Positions 24,301-36,260 of a stretch of 64,000 nucleotides of DNA are shown one piece after another. A program made the position numbers and the translations under genes. The notes under the pieces were generated by a model. That model worked only from the letters and a program-made list of their open reading frames with translations, did no database searches and was not told the origin of the DNA. Numbering within the stretch: the stretch's first letter is position 1; each line of letters opens with the position of its first letter. The stretch covers positions 109,342 to 173,341 of the forward strand of contig QEOQ01000359.1 of NCBI GenBank assembly GCA_010279815.1, read 5' to 3'. Source of the DNA: Brachionus plicatilis. Lineage: Eukaryota; Rotifera; Eurotatoria; Ploima; Brachionidae.

Positions 24301-27300
24301 GAACAGATCGAAGAAAGAAAGTTTTAAGTGGGAAAAAAAATCCAGTTGATTGTGGTCGATTTTTTGAGGGCAAAAAAGGTCTGAAAATGCATCAGTCAAG
24401 AATTCATAAAAATAAATGATATTCATATTTTTTATTTTTTTTTTTAAATTCGGTCATTAAAATTTACACTTAAAGAATTCAAATGTTTATTAAGATTTTA
24501 ATAATTAAAAATTCTGGTCACCATTTTTTTTCTTGGTCACAAAAAACCTGGTCATAAAATTTTATGACCAGAGTGGTCACCAAACCGGTACCGACTACAG
24601 GTGAGACCCGTCAAAGTCAAAATTAAGAGGAACTTCATTATATTTAATAGAGTTAATTAAATTGAAAATTAAGTAATAGAAAAAATTATTTTTTATTTTT
24701 CTATTTTTAGAATTTATTTTTGGCTAATTAGCTAGTTAATGGTATTATTAAAAATCAAATTTAAAAATGAATTTTAAATCATTTTTAATTTTTGATTTTA
24801 ATAAGAACTTCAAAAGAATATCTTTATTATATTATAACATTAAAAAGAATTTAACATCATACATTTAAGAACCATATTTCTTTCATACCTAAAATTTCTT
24901 AGATTTAAGATGTTTTCTAAAAGAAAGTACAGTAAATTTTTTCTTCTAAAAGCAACACTGAGAGCTCGAAAATTTTGATCTCGTTATAAAAAGAAATCAT
25001 AGAAATTAAACGCTTATATCTAAAAATTTAGTTTTTTTTCAGTTGGAAAAGTCAAGTACAAGTCAAAATTCATCAAAAATCAAAACATAATTATTTTTTT
25101 TCATTATTTGTGCCAAGCTAGGGATCCTTCAGATTAAAAAAATCAAAAAATCTAGAGAAATAAAATAAATTAAAATTTTAAGTAAAATAAGCTAAATATA
25201 TAATAAAATAAGATTAAAATAGAAAAATTGAAAAATTAATGACATGTTCTACAAGATTTTGTAGTTAAGAGTTCGGAAAAGATCCGTATAGTTTTATATA
25301 AAAAATTTCTCAAGATGATTTTTTAATAAATTTTTGAATTTATTGAATTAATCATAGAATTTTGGAATTTTATTTGTTTTTATTAGTCTTGTCTTGATTT
25401 TTACTTGAATACTCGAAAAATGTTTGAAATTTTCTGGAATTCATTTCTGATTTAATTTACAACCATTGACTTTAAGAAATCGTTTATAGAATCTGTTCAA
25501 ATTTTACCTAAGAGATTTGCAGGCATCTTGATTAGATATTGGCTCTATATTTGCTAATTGATTTAAATATTATAAAATTTTAGAAAGACATTATGATTAT
25601 AAAATATAATTTAAAAAAACCAAATCAAGTTCATCAGTGTCGAAAATTTTATATACAAGACGATTTTTCTTTAAAAAAATTTCCTAACAAAATATTATTT
25701 TAAAATTTAAAAAAATTTTAAACAATTTTAAAACAGATCTGCATAGAATAAAATTCTTGTTTAATCATTGAAAATTTTTTATTAAAAATTTTTTTTATAG
25801 AGTAGTAAGAAATAGATTGGTAGAATTTGCATGTCAAGTTGAACTAGCTGATTGTTTGAGCCAGGCTCGATCCATTTACAATGATTTCATCGATTCTGGA
25901 ATTCAAATTAAGTAAAAAAAAATTAAATAAACTTTCCAGATTATTTTAAAATATAAACCTTTAGTGTGCCATCATTTTTATACAGAGTAGCGTTTTGCTC
26001 CTCAATAGAACAAGGAAACGATGCTGATTTTGAAAAATTATTTGAAAAAATAAAAAATACTGACAGTAATTTAAAATCATCCATGCTATATGGCTTGTCG
26101 TGCAGCAAATCAACAGCTAATTTAAATAAATACTTAAATGACCAAATGAGCTCCAATTCAGTAATATCTGCTATTCGAAATGTGCTATCCAAGCCATCTG
26201 GCGTATATGTGGCGTGGAACTTTTTCAAGCAAAATTGGGAAAACATTTACAAGTTAGTTGGAATAATTAAATTAAAAAAATATTAAACTATCCTTGTAAT
26301 AGAGATGGCTCGGGTATTTCAGGAATTGTTTCAGATTTGGTCAAAAAACTCAAAACACAAAGCGACTTGAATGATGTAAATTTATACAATGTCAAAATTT
26401 AATTAAAACAAAATGTTCTCTTTAGATAGAATCATTTTTTAGTGACAAAAATTTAACCCAGGGAGACAGAGAAAGCTTGAACGTAGCTAAAAATCAATTA
26501 CTGTCAAACATCAAGTGGTATAGCCAAGAGTTTAACTCTATTAAAAATTGGACATCAGGATTAAATATTGGTAAAATTAGGCAATTTAAGTTTTATTAAA
26601 ATTAATTGAAATTTTTTGTCAGGAAATCAAGTAAACTATCGTTTGCCGACTAATTTGATACCGAACTCTTATGATATAAAAATACAACCTTACATTGGAG
26701 ATTCGTGGAAAGACAAAGCGTTCACTTTTGATGGAGCGATAAGCATTAACTTTACATGCGCTGAACCAACCAGAAAAATTATTTTCCATGCAATCGATCT
26801 GGATTTGGACACTGATACTTTTACAATTGAATCAACAGATGACAATGAAATAGAAAAAATGTTCACCGAGGACAAAATAACCAATTTTATTGAGCTTAAT
26901 TTGAAAAAAGATTGCCAAAAAGGTTCTGATTATGTTTTGAAAATGAATTATACAGGCTCGATAATCAAAAATTTGTATGGCTTTTACAGAAGTTCGTACA
27001 AAAATGAATTGGATGAAACAGAATAGTAATTTTTATTTAATATTTATTAAAAGTTTAAAAAAATGTTTGCTAAAAAATAAGTTTGGCTACGACTCATTTT
27101 CAACCAACAGATGCCAGAAGAGCGTAATTTTATAAAAATAAAATCAAAAAAGTTATTGGAAAATTTTTGCTTTAAGCTTTCCATGTTTTGACGAACCGGC
27201 ACTTAAAGCTTCCTTTAAATTGACAATTATGAGACACAAAAATTTCTCAAGTTCTATATTCAATACTCCATTAACTAAGTCGAGTCCTAATGGAGATTGG

Positions 27301-30300
27301 TTTGAAGACGAGTTTGCAGAAACGCCAAAAATGTCCACATATTTAGTTGCTTTTGTGGTTTCTAACTTTAAAAAAATTACAAATCAAACATCAAAAGGCA
27401 TTGAAGTAGAAGTTTTTGGAAGGCCTGAAAAAATTGAAAATGGCGAAGGAGACTTTTCACTCAGAGAATCACAATTAATTTTGGATTTTTTTGAAAATTA
27501 TTTTAATCTTCCCTACCCTTTGGCTAAATCAAGTTAGTTTTATCATTTTTTTAGTTTTGGAAATTTTAGCAAAAAATGCCATTCTTTCTTGATAAAAGTT
27601 AACTTTGGTACAAAATCTGTTTTTTTTTTAAATAAGTTAAATCTTTTTTTTCGATTGTTTTCTTTTGTCAATGATGCTCTGCAAGTTGTTTTAGTAATCT
27701 GAAAAAAGTTAGGGTTACATGTTTATGTACATTTTAAAAGTCTTAAAAAAATCAAGTTTTGGGTGAAAGTTCAATTCATAGAATTATTTTAGAGATTTTT
27801 TAATGAAAAAAATAAAAGAAAAAATTACTCATAGAAAATATATAAAATTTTTTTCAAAGCAATAATCTTTTTTAATTTTTAATAGCTAATAAATTGATAG
27901 AATATTTAAAATTTTCCAAATATCCACTAAAAATGAAAATTGTAATTGAGAAAAATTAATTTCAGCACTAACTTCTTTTTAGCTCTATTAATTATGATAG
28001 TCTATTTTCTTGCCAATTAATTTAATTTTTGTTTTAAAAACAACTTTTGATTAAAAAAATTAAATCAAATTTTTTGCTCTTTTTAAAACATTACTTTTTA
28101 TAGTTGTTACACATTTTCTATGAAAAAAATCTCTATGAGTATTTTTCTATCAAATATTTTTATTTAAAATGTATTTCTTTGATTTTTGTCTTATTTTATG
28201 AATTTTTCTTTGAATTGATGCATTATCGTACTTTTGACATTTAAAATTACCGTATCCCTAAGCTATTAAATTGCTTCCTAATATCTTGAGAGAATCCTAT
28301 CTTTCTAGTTTGGTAACAAATTTGATGCTTTATTTAACTATATTTTAAATAATTTATTTAGTTATTTAATTTTGAAGATGAAGACAAAGAAAAGCAAAAT
28401 TAATAGTTATAGATTTTTTGTCAATTTTACAGCTTTATGAAAATTTTTGTTTAAGTATTTAAATATAATATATTAGATTTTTAACTTTAAAATTTTTATA
28501 ATTAATTTTTTGAACTTAGACTTTAAAAAAAGCGATCATTAAATATTTATTCCCAGTAAATTTTTTATGAAGAATTTTTTTTTTTAAATTGTATCATTCA
28601 AATTTAATCTCTGTAAAATCTCAAAATATTTAAAAACTAGAAAAACAAATAAAAAATCATGGAAACAGAATTTAGACAAAACATTAGAGTATCAGTTGAC
28701 TCAATTTTTAAAATCTTTATTAAAGAAAAATTAAAAAAATTATTTATTTTTTGCTAAAAATCATAATAAAGAAAATAATTCAAATTTTTCTTTCAAGGTC
28801 AAATCGGTGTTCCTGATTTTAATGCCGGTGGTAAGTAAATTTTTTTTTATTTAACATCAAATTTATAAATCTGGCTGTGTTAAGCTATGGAAAACTGGGG
28901 TGCCGTTATATACCGTGAGACAGCTCTATTTTACAATCCAAAGACGGATGCACTTGTTAATAAACAAAGGGTTTCATCTGTTGTTTCTCATGAACTTGCT
29001 CATCAATGGGTTATTTGAAGATAAAAATTTTATTAATTAATTAATTTTATTTTCTTAAAATAGTTTGGAAATTTAGTTACACCAGACTGGTGGAATGATA
29101 TTTGGCTAAACGAAGGTTTTGCATCATGGGTAGAATATCTTGGTGTCAATTATACACATCCCGAATGGAATTTCGTAATTATTCTAAATTAAATAGATTC
29201 AACAATTTTTGACAATTTAATAAAAAAAGCTGGATTTGTTTTATGTGCAAAAGTTGAAAGTAATGGAACTGGACAGTCTTGAATCGAGTCATTCTGTTAG
29301 CTTTGATGTAAATGACCCTGGTGAAATAAATTCTCTCTTTGACAAAATTTCTTATGACAAAGTAAAAAATGAATTGAGATTTTGAAGTTTTTTTTTTAAT
29401 ATTTTATTCATAGGGATCGAGTATTATTAGAATGATGAATGCTTTTTTGACTGAAAAAACATTTAGAAGTGGTGTTTCTGTAAAATTATAAATTAGAAAA
29501 AATATTTCATCTCAAATATTAATTTTTCTAGGATTATTTGAAAGATTTTGCTTACAAAAACGCAAAACAAGATGATCTATGGCAATACTTGACAAACCAA
29601 TCTTATGTTGATGGAAGTCTAGATAAAAATTTGAATGTTAAAGATATTATGGATACTTGGACCCTGAAGAAAGGCTATCCATATGTTATGGTTGAGAGAA
29701 AATACGCAGAAAAAGAAATGGTCTTGACTCAAAAATGGTTTTTGTTAAATCCTGCTAGCAAAATCAAGGATACAGAAGAGTACAATAATTACAAATGGTA
29801 TATTCCTTTTACTTTCACGAGTCAAGAGGACCCAATATTTGATTTTGAAAAAAAACCAACTTGGTTGGAACCCGATCAAAAAGAAGGTATATTTTTTTTG
29901 TATAAATAAAAAAAAATTTTTAATTTTTTTAAACAAATTTTATTTAAGTAAAAATATCGACACAAAATATTGATGATGAATCTTGGGTTATTGGTAACTT
30001 GAAGCATTCAGCATTCATGAGAGTCAATTATGATCAGGACAATTGGGATTTATTAATTGAGCAGCTCAATACAAATCATACAGTTATTGATCCCATAAAC
30101 AGAGCAACTCTTCTTGATGATTCTTTTAACTTAGGAAGAGCAGAAATAATCGATCAGCTTTTATTTTTAAGAATAACACAATATTTAGCGAATGAAAAAG
30201 AAAATTTACCATTTGTTCCAGCTTTTATAGGCCTTGATTACATTGGAAATATGATAGCAAATGATTATTTTGCTTACAGCGATTACAAAGTAATTATTTG

Positions 30301-32724
30301 ATTATTTTAATCAAAATTTTAATATTTTTTTATTTTTCAGAATTATATAATTAATTTAATGAACAGCACTTATCAGAGTCTAGGATGGGATGATGTATCA
30401 GACGATTTAATGTAATGATGTTTTATCATATTTTATTTTTTTTTATTGTTACAGTGGTTATGATATTTTTATTCATTGTTTTTGATACAAAAATTAAAAT
30501 TATGCCACTAAATTTAAGGGCTTTATATCCCTTAAATTTAAAAAACAAATAATATTTATTAAACCAAAAAAAAGCAATAAACGAGAAGCTAATTAAGAAA
30601 TAGAGTAAAAAAATAAAGCCAAAAAGAAAGTTAAAAAAGTTCTCAAGCAAAAATTAATTAACGAAATAGGTGAAGAAAGACTTAAGTAATTTATCAATTT
30701 TATTATAAAGTGATTCATATCTTTTTAAAGACTATCTTTATTCTTTTTATTGAATTGATAAAAAAAATCTTTTGAATAGCAATTAGAAGATTATTAGATG
30801 AATACAATTTTTTTGGTTGATTATTACATTTGTGGAGATTTAAAAAAATTTAATTATTGAAATCTTTTAAGTATTTTTATATTTATTTTCAAAAAAGAAC
30901 ATAAAAAATAACTCTCTTCTAACTTTAATATTTTTTTCTGTTTGTCTTAAATTTTTAATTCTTTTATTGTATTTTTTTTTTAAATATGAACTAAAAATAT
31001 TTGGCTGAAAGGAAGGACTAAGATCCATTCCAAACTGCCAGGGTATAACCCGAACTATATTTTTAATAATAATAAAAATATTTATTTTCATCTTCTAGAT
31101 CGAAATTTTTATTCTAAAAAAATCAAGATCACAAAAATTAAATTGAAAATTTATCAAAAATGTTAAGCGCGCATTTTATGCGTTGATTTACACTTTAAAA
31201 ATATTTTTGACAAATTTTATTTTATGTGTTGTTATTTTAGTTTCACTTTTTTATTTGTTTTTGATCCTCACCGATTTCCTCTTTTACAAAATTCTGCGTA
31301 AATTTAAAGGACCATAAAAATTTTAAATTTACCGGTAATTTTTTTTAAATGTTTCGGTCAAAATTCAAGTTAAAAAAAAATTAATTTTTTTAATTTTTTT
31401 ATTTTTTGATAGTCAATATTATTATTTTAAATATTTATAGCAAATTGTTTTTCCGAAAAAATCACAGAATTTAAAAATTTTTTGAAAAATTACTCAAAAA
31501 GATGCTCTTTTCATTTCTCTTCAATTTAAGAAAAAAATTTTAAAAAAAGTACAGCTCTAGAAAATCTTTTCGAATAAGGAATTTTTACATTATTTTATGA
31601 GTTAGAGCTTTGACAATAATTCTTGGCCAAAAACTGTAAGAATTGACAAACATTAACACGAGAAGACCCTTGAATTTTTTTATTTAATTAAGCTCCATGG
31701 AAAATTCAATTTATTAATTAAATACAAGTTAAAAAAATATGAAGCTATTTGCCAAAAATTTTACATTTTTCAAACATTTTACTATTAAAATTTTTAATTT
31801 TAAATATTCATCGCATTGATTTAAGTGACACATTGAATGTATCTAATTTACAGAACCAATTTTAGTCTTTGAAGAAAAAAGTTATAAAGCTATTTTAAAA
31901 TTCAAAATTTTTGGTCAAAATTATTTGTTTGTTAAAGAATGTATTTTAATTTATTAATATTTTTCAAATTTTTTTTCAAGTGATTTGCAAATTTCGACAT
32001 TACAGTTGATGTGTAGTTTCGGGTTCGAAGATTGCATTACTGAAGCCCGATCTCGTTTTGATGATTGGATCAATAACGACATTGCGTAATTAGATTTTTA
32101 ATTATTAAATAAATTTTTTATTTAAACTTTATCTCTTTTAGACTTCCGAGTAATTTTAAAATTTTAATCTATTCGACAGTGGTCAAGTATGGAGATGAAG
32201 AAACTTGGCTGAATTTGTATCAAAAAGCAATAGGTATTTCTGATAACACAGAAAAACTAAGAATTTTCAGAGGCCTAGCTTCGTCAAGAGAAGCTTCTTT
32301 GCTATCAATGTAAATTAATTTTTGTTTTGAATTCCAAAAGAATAAAATTTTTTTTAGAATATTGAATTCAGCATCAGATAAGAACATCATAAGATCTCAA
32401 GATGAAACATCTGTGATTTCTTATGTGGCGGGCAGTCCTCTAGGCAGAAAACTAGCCTTTGATCATTTGGAAGATAATTGGGATGAGCTTTTCGAACGTC
32501 ATGGTGACGTTTCATTTACACTTTCAAGCTTGATTGACTCGGTCACAAAATATTTGAACACAAATTCCTACTTGCTCAGATTAGTAAACTTTGCAGAACG
32601 AAACTCTAATTTGGGTGTTACTAAAAAAGCCTTCGAGCAAGCGATCGAGAATGTACAATTCAATACAAGATGGACCATGAAAAATCTAAATTCAATTAAA
32701 GAATGGTTGAATTCGAATCTTTAA
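18367..32724 (+). CDS. Membrane-anchored M1 aminopeptidase with two tandem catalytic units (30 exons)
   Basis: The reconstructed protein is about 1909 residues, a type II membrane protein: cytoplasmic tail, helix at about 24-46, Thr/Ser stalk to about 119, then two M1 ectodomains. Unit 1 has GAMEN (404-408), HEISH (H439, E440, H443), zinc Glu462 and the catalytic Tyr (525). Unit 2 starts at about 1019 and has GAMEN (1296-1300), HELAH (H1332, E1333, H1336), Glu1355 and Tyr1417, so both look active. Both keep the helical C-terminal region. Exons (start-end): 18367-18721, 18773-19181, 19232-19387, 19440-19699, 19754-20019, 22257-22391, 22447-22512, 22563-22628, 22684-22853, 22909-23039, 23094-23230, 23296-23582, 25801-25911, 25965-26252, 26303-26375, 26426-26570, 26623-27025, 27082-27123, 27177-27532, 28798-28830, 28885-29009, 29064-29174, 29230-29361, 29414-29479, 29532-29886, 29949-30289, 30341-30411, 31981-32085, 32142-32309, 32358-32724. 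All junctions are GT-AG and in phase. Expected role: removal of N-terminal residues from extracellular peptides. Retention of the 26571-26622 intron would end unit 1 alone. Confidence 0.85.
18547..18720 (+). repeat. 12-bp tandem repeat encoding the TTTS stalk
   Basis: About fourteen copies of ACATCAACTACA, some with ATA for ACA, code for repeating Thr-Thr-Ser-Thr. Such Ser/Thr tracts just outside a membrane anchor are usually O-glycosylated stalks. The exon ends within the repeat at 18721. Copy number is likely to vary between individuals. Confidence 0.85.
20508..20776. mobile_element. TIR element, GGTATTGTGAAATTC family
   Basis: It starts GGTATTGTAAAATTCAAATA and ends with the complement, ATTTGAATTTCACAATACC. 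The flanks (AAAAATAA and AATAATAA) are similar but not an exact duplication. At 20679 it contains CCGTATTCCCTCGTTGGAT, a single terminus of the CCGTATTCCC family, with no partner. A left-end relative lies at 10797-10990. Confidence 0.65.
21020..21982. mobile_element. TIR element split by a second element
   Basis: The outer inverted arms begin AATTTTGGTACAAAAAAC and include GTTCTGAAGGACCAAAACAT. The complement lies at about 21895-21982. The element at 21172-21682 interrupts it. No coding capacity. Confidence 0.65.
21172..21682. mobile_element. GGTTGTCCC-family element nested in the intron repeat
   Basis: Termini GGTTGTTCCTAAAATCCGGA and the complement ending TTTAGGGACAACC. A 9-bp duplication TTATTTTAT is exact at 21163-21171 and 21683-21691. 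Subterminal GGAACC-type motifs repeat in both orientations. Relatives: 59297-59536 and 61787-62130. Confidence 0.8.
23993..24593. mobile_element. TIR element in intron 12 with a zinc-finger remnant
   Basis: Both ends carry GACCAGGTTTTTTGTGACCA-type inverted repeats built from GGTCAC/GTGACC units. Inside, near 24330-24418, a frame reads [20 protein letters not shown] followed by RIHKNK and a stop. This resembles a C2H2 finger lacking its first cysteine. The rest of the coding region is gone. Boundaries are approximate. Confidence 0.5.
25105..25150 (-). repeat. LINE/SINE 3'-tail remnant in intron 12
   Basis: The minus strand reads AATCTGAAGGATCCCTAGCT, a diverged copy of the tail at 60752-60815. 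Confidence 0.4.
27533..28797. other. Intron 19 of the aminopeptidase, no repeat recognised
   Basis: GTTAGT donor and TTTCAAG acceptor. The 1.27 kb is AT-rich, without ORFs and without an inverted-repeat pair that I could see. Confidence 0.6.
30412..31980. other. Intron 27 of the aminopeptidase, with a LINE tail
   Basis: GTAATG donor, TTTTCAAG acceptor. The segment 31009-31060 (GGCTGAAAGGAAGGACTAAG ... CTGCCAGGG, followed by AATAATAAT) matches on the plus strand the LINE 3' ends at 4140-4185 and 34915-34985. A small palindrome lies at about 30517-30546. Confidence 0.55.
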
Positions 32725-33188
32725 CTTAACAATTTAAGCTAGATCAAAGACTATTTTAATTAATAAGTAATAATTTTAATAAATTAAATAAATTATTTTA
32801 AAATTATTTACAGTCTTTTTTTCGGTCTGTTCTGGGTTTTCATCAAAGATTAAGATCAGACTTGTATAAAAGCCAGAAAAAAAAAACAATTTTAAAGACT
32901 TTTCAAAGTCAAGTCATTTTTCTCGACTTGAAATTTATTTTTCTTAAAAATGACTTAAAAATCAAGTCATTTTTCAAATTTTTACCGTCATGATCATGAT
33001 CGCATCCCCAACCATTTTTAAGTCAAAATCTTTGAACTGACTTTTTTCCAAAAAAAAATTTAAATTTACTAAATTTTTAGTTGGATATTTTTAAACTAGA
33101 GATTATTTGATTTAGCATACTTTTTCCTTAAAAATATACAATCTTTTAAAAATAATTATTCTTTCTTGTTTCATTTTTTATCATATTT
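32725..33188. other. 3' region of the aminopeptidase gene
   Basis: AATAAA at 32778-32783 is a plausible polyadenylation signal about 55 bp past the stop. Further on, short inverted words (AAGTCATTTTT, AAAAATGACTT) repeat around 32900-32980. No gene. Confidence 0.45.
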
Positions 33189-34236
33189 TAAAATGGATTA
33201 TTATTAAATGGGTATTTATATTAATTATTTGGGTGTAGAAATAAATACATACCGAGATATTTGTGCATTTTTGGTTTTTTAATTTATTAAAAAAATCGAT
33301 CTAGAGTCTTTCAAAATGAACACTTCAAAAGGGAAAATCTTAAAATTTTTTGACAATTAATTAGACGAGCAAAGGATAGAATCTCGGCAACTCAAATCGG
33401 CACTTGGCTTTGGGTTTGTTAGTAGGGTCAATTAACTTTTTTTTTTATTCTTACATTTCTAATGGTCAATTTATATTTTTGTTAGAATAATGATTTCTAT
33501 TGATCCAATCAAAATATTTTTCATTTTATTCAAAAATGCCAACAATACATGCAGAAATCTCGATATTAATTTTTGGGTATTTATTTTTTGTCAAAATTAT
33601 TGAAAAAGAAATAAAAACTGAGTACATAAAAATTATTGACGAGTATTATAAAAATGATTTTTGGGTATTAAAAAAATTATTATTGAGTATTATAAAAATT
33701 ATTATTGAATATTATAAAATTATTTTTTGAATATTATAAAAATTATGAAAAAAAATTCTCTAATAAGGTATGTTGAAGTTTATGATCAAAACTGTATATC
33801 AAATTACTCATTTTATATTTAATAAAAAATTTCCTGAAGATTTAGGTAGAATTTTATGAAATTCTTGATGTAACATTGATTAACATAGTTTGTTAAATTA
33901 AAATTTCAAAAAAAAAAAATTTAAATTAATAGTATGTTCAAAATTAACTAAAATGATCGATTATTTTTGATTTTTTAGTAAAGTAAATAATGCAAATAAA
34001 TAAATTTTTTTCTTAACATAAAATATTATTTGGTTTTTTAATCTTATTATCTTTGCGAAGTTAAGTTTTTTGTCTTTCGGATTTTGTACTCTTTTAATAA
34101 AAATTAGATAAAATCAATAAGAAGTAGATAATAGTTTTTAATAGTAGATATTTATTTTTTCAAACATAGATAATTAAAAAAACATAAGAAAAAAAGAAAG
34201 AAAAATTTCCTTGAATAAAACAAACAAAGTAATTGA

Positions 34237-34823
34237 CACTTAATTTCTTAAACTTTTTGACGGCTGCTCACTTTCATTATTAGATTTTTTTGGTCTTCCA
34301 CGTTTACGTTTCTCAGAAATTTGAATATTGTCTTCGACTAGATCTTGGACTGCTGAATTTGAAGCCAAAACAAGTTGATTTTGATGAGAGACATTAAAGA
34401 TTGTATGGTTTATCTTTCTGGTACATTTCCAACACCCGATTGTTGCTTTTTTCCCATGCTTCTTTTGAATTAGCGTTGCTGTGTTGGTGGAGACAATCTT
34501 CGATACAAACTTGAACTTCTAGACTTGTTCGAAGCTTAAGCGAAAGCATTTTTTTTGAACAAGAGCTTCACTTGTAAAATTACTTTTTGCCAAGTTTTGT
34601 AACTCTTTTTTTCTTTTTTGACCACTTATTTCCGTCTATCTGGCATTGCTCAAGAGACTCTACAAATTCGGTAATGTGAGCATAAGTTGCGTATTCGTCG
34701 TCAGTGTTAGTTCCGCGCTTAGTTTGAATTTCCTCTGTCTTCAACATCATTATCAGTATTATCAAGTTGATTTTCCTGATTATTGACTGATAAGAGTACA
34801 GAGGTTGAGGAAGCTTCAGACAT
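34237..34823 (-). pseudogene. Remnant transposase with AT-hook tail, core deleted
   Basis: It begins MSEASSTSVLLSV at 34823, shifts frame near 34740 into TEEIQTKRGTNTDDEYATYA and HITEFVESLEQCQIDGNKW, and shifts again. It ends EKRKRGRPKKSNNESEQPSK SLRN with an AT-hook (KRGRPKK). The N-terminal pattern and the basic GRP tail parallel the compact MULE at 50037-50751. No catalytic residues remain. Two or more frameshifts rule out function. Confidence 0.5.
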
Positions 34824-34914
34824 TTTTTGTTTTATTTTTTTTTGAAGTATAATTCATTGAATAGTATATCAAATATGTTTAGCTTATTTATTCATTTATT
34901 TAATATTTAATTTA

Positions 34915-34985
34915 GAGGGAATAGTTCCTCTTGGCAGCTCCGAACGGCGTAGTGCCTTCTTTTCAGCCAGCCTGTTAGGAATATT
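34915..34985 (-). repeat. LINE 3'-end remnant (GGCTGAAAAGAAGG type)
   Basis: The minus strand reads GGCTGAAAAGAAGGCACTAC, then GCCGTTCGGAGCTGCC and GGAACTATTCCCTCT, followed by an AAAT-rich tail. The sequence is GC-rich against its setting and matches the LINE ends at 4140-4185 and 31009-31060. Confidence 0.55.
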
Positions 34986-35469
34986 TTGTAATTAATTATT
35001 ATTATTATTAATATGTTTAGCTTAATATATTACGCAATTAAGAAATTAATTTAGTTCAAACTGGTAATTTTTTAAAGTGTAAGTGTCAAAAAACAAAAAA
35101 TTAGCACTTTTATGATAAATATCTACTTCAGAAAACAATTATCTACATTTGAATAAAAATATCTTTTGAATACTATTTTTATCTAATAAAAAAAATTATT
35201 TATTTACTATTTTTTTATTCTACTTTTTTAAATAAAATTATCTACTAAAAAAAATATTTATCTACTAACGAAAAACTAGGCCATTCTAAAAATCGATTAT
35301 TAATCCATTTATTTTATGATCAACTTAAAATAATTTTTTGAGACTGTAGCATAATATGTTAAATCATTACCAGAAAAAAAAATCATTTCGTTAATTTAAG
35401 AAATTATAATGCTCACTTTTTAATTGAGCATTTGATCATTTGATCATAAATTTCAACATGCCCTAATAA

Positions 35470-36260
35470 ATGCTTTTTTTGCTAAGGTAGGTCTGCCTCT
35501 CTTCCTTTTTTGTCCGATTGGTGCTGATTTAACTTTTAATGAGGACTGACTTCTTTTAATCTAATAGCCATACCAACAACATGCTTGCATACATACTCTT
35601 TTAGAAAACTAGGACAAGTGCATTTAGCCCGTTTCCAATCTTGACAATTGTCTCTATAAAGACATCATTATTAAATTACTTCACAAAATGATCAAAAGTC
35701 GTGAATTTTCCAGATCGATAACGCTTAAATTCAGAATCAGTAATCTTATTAAAATCATCGGGAGGAAAATAAAACTTATCATTTGTGATGTTCTGAGATT
35801 CAATAAAAGACTTTCTTTTTGGGAAAACAATTTTATTCTCTAATTAATTTTTCTTCTCGTCTTTTTAAAATTAAATCTTCTTTAAATACTGTGTTCTTTT
35901 GAAACAAGCTTAGAACATCATAGTTGTTTTCAGTTTTCAATTTCAAACAACCATGATCTAAGCAGAAGCTTTAGACGCGTCAAGTGAATGTGAGACTAAG
36001 CTCAGACGCGTGTAATGTAAGACATCACATCATCAAGTATCTTGGTTCTAAAATAAACTAAATAAATAGTTGATTCTAAAATAAACTTTTTATAATTAAT
36101 ATGAGCTTTGGAATTTTTAATATTTAATATTTTATTTGAGCTTACTACTAATAAAAAAGGATGGATATCTTTATCAATAGTTCTTACAATTAGTATAGGG
36201 AATCTTTGCCAAAATAGCATGTAAGTTGCATTAGCATGAAAATGAGTAGATATCGAATTA
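35470..36260 (-). pseudogene. Mutator-like transposase, 3' half, decayed
   Basis: Minus strand. Near 36250-36120 the frame reads NATYMLFWQRFPILIVRTID followed by HPFLLVVSSN, the segment around the first catalytic Asp of MULE transposases; the usual D of DATY is N here. After decayed sequence comes KFYFPPDDFNKITDSEF, then the SWIM zinc finger CTCPSFLKEYVCKHVVGMAI (C-x-C...C-x-H, 35560-35623) and an AT-hook KRKRGRP. Stops and frameshifts separate the blocks. Similarity stops at 35462, the edge of the inserted element. Confidence 0.75.

Larger units (their letters stand above)
33767..35462. mobile_element. GGCA-type TIR element inside the MULE, itself carrying another insertion
   Basis: Left end GGTATGTTGAAGTTTATGAT and right end, the complement, ending TTTCAACATGCC. 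The flanks share CTAATAA (7 of the expected 8 bp). Outer parts are non-coding and resemble family B (AAATCGATTATTAATCCATT near 35290). The middle, about 34080-35280, has opposed GTAGATA-rich ends and a coding remnant, best explained as a further insertion. Confidence 0.6.

Noticed and set aside
33500..33730. Ile/Lys/Tyr-rich plus-strand frame
   Set aside because: It translates the subterminal GAGTATTATAAAAATTATT repeats of the MULE.
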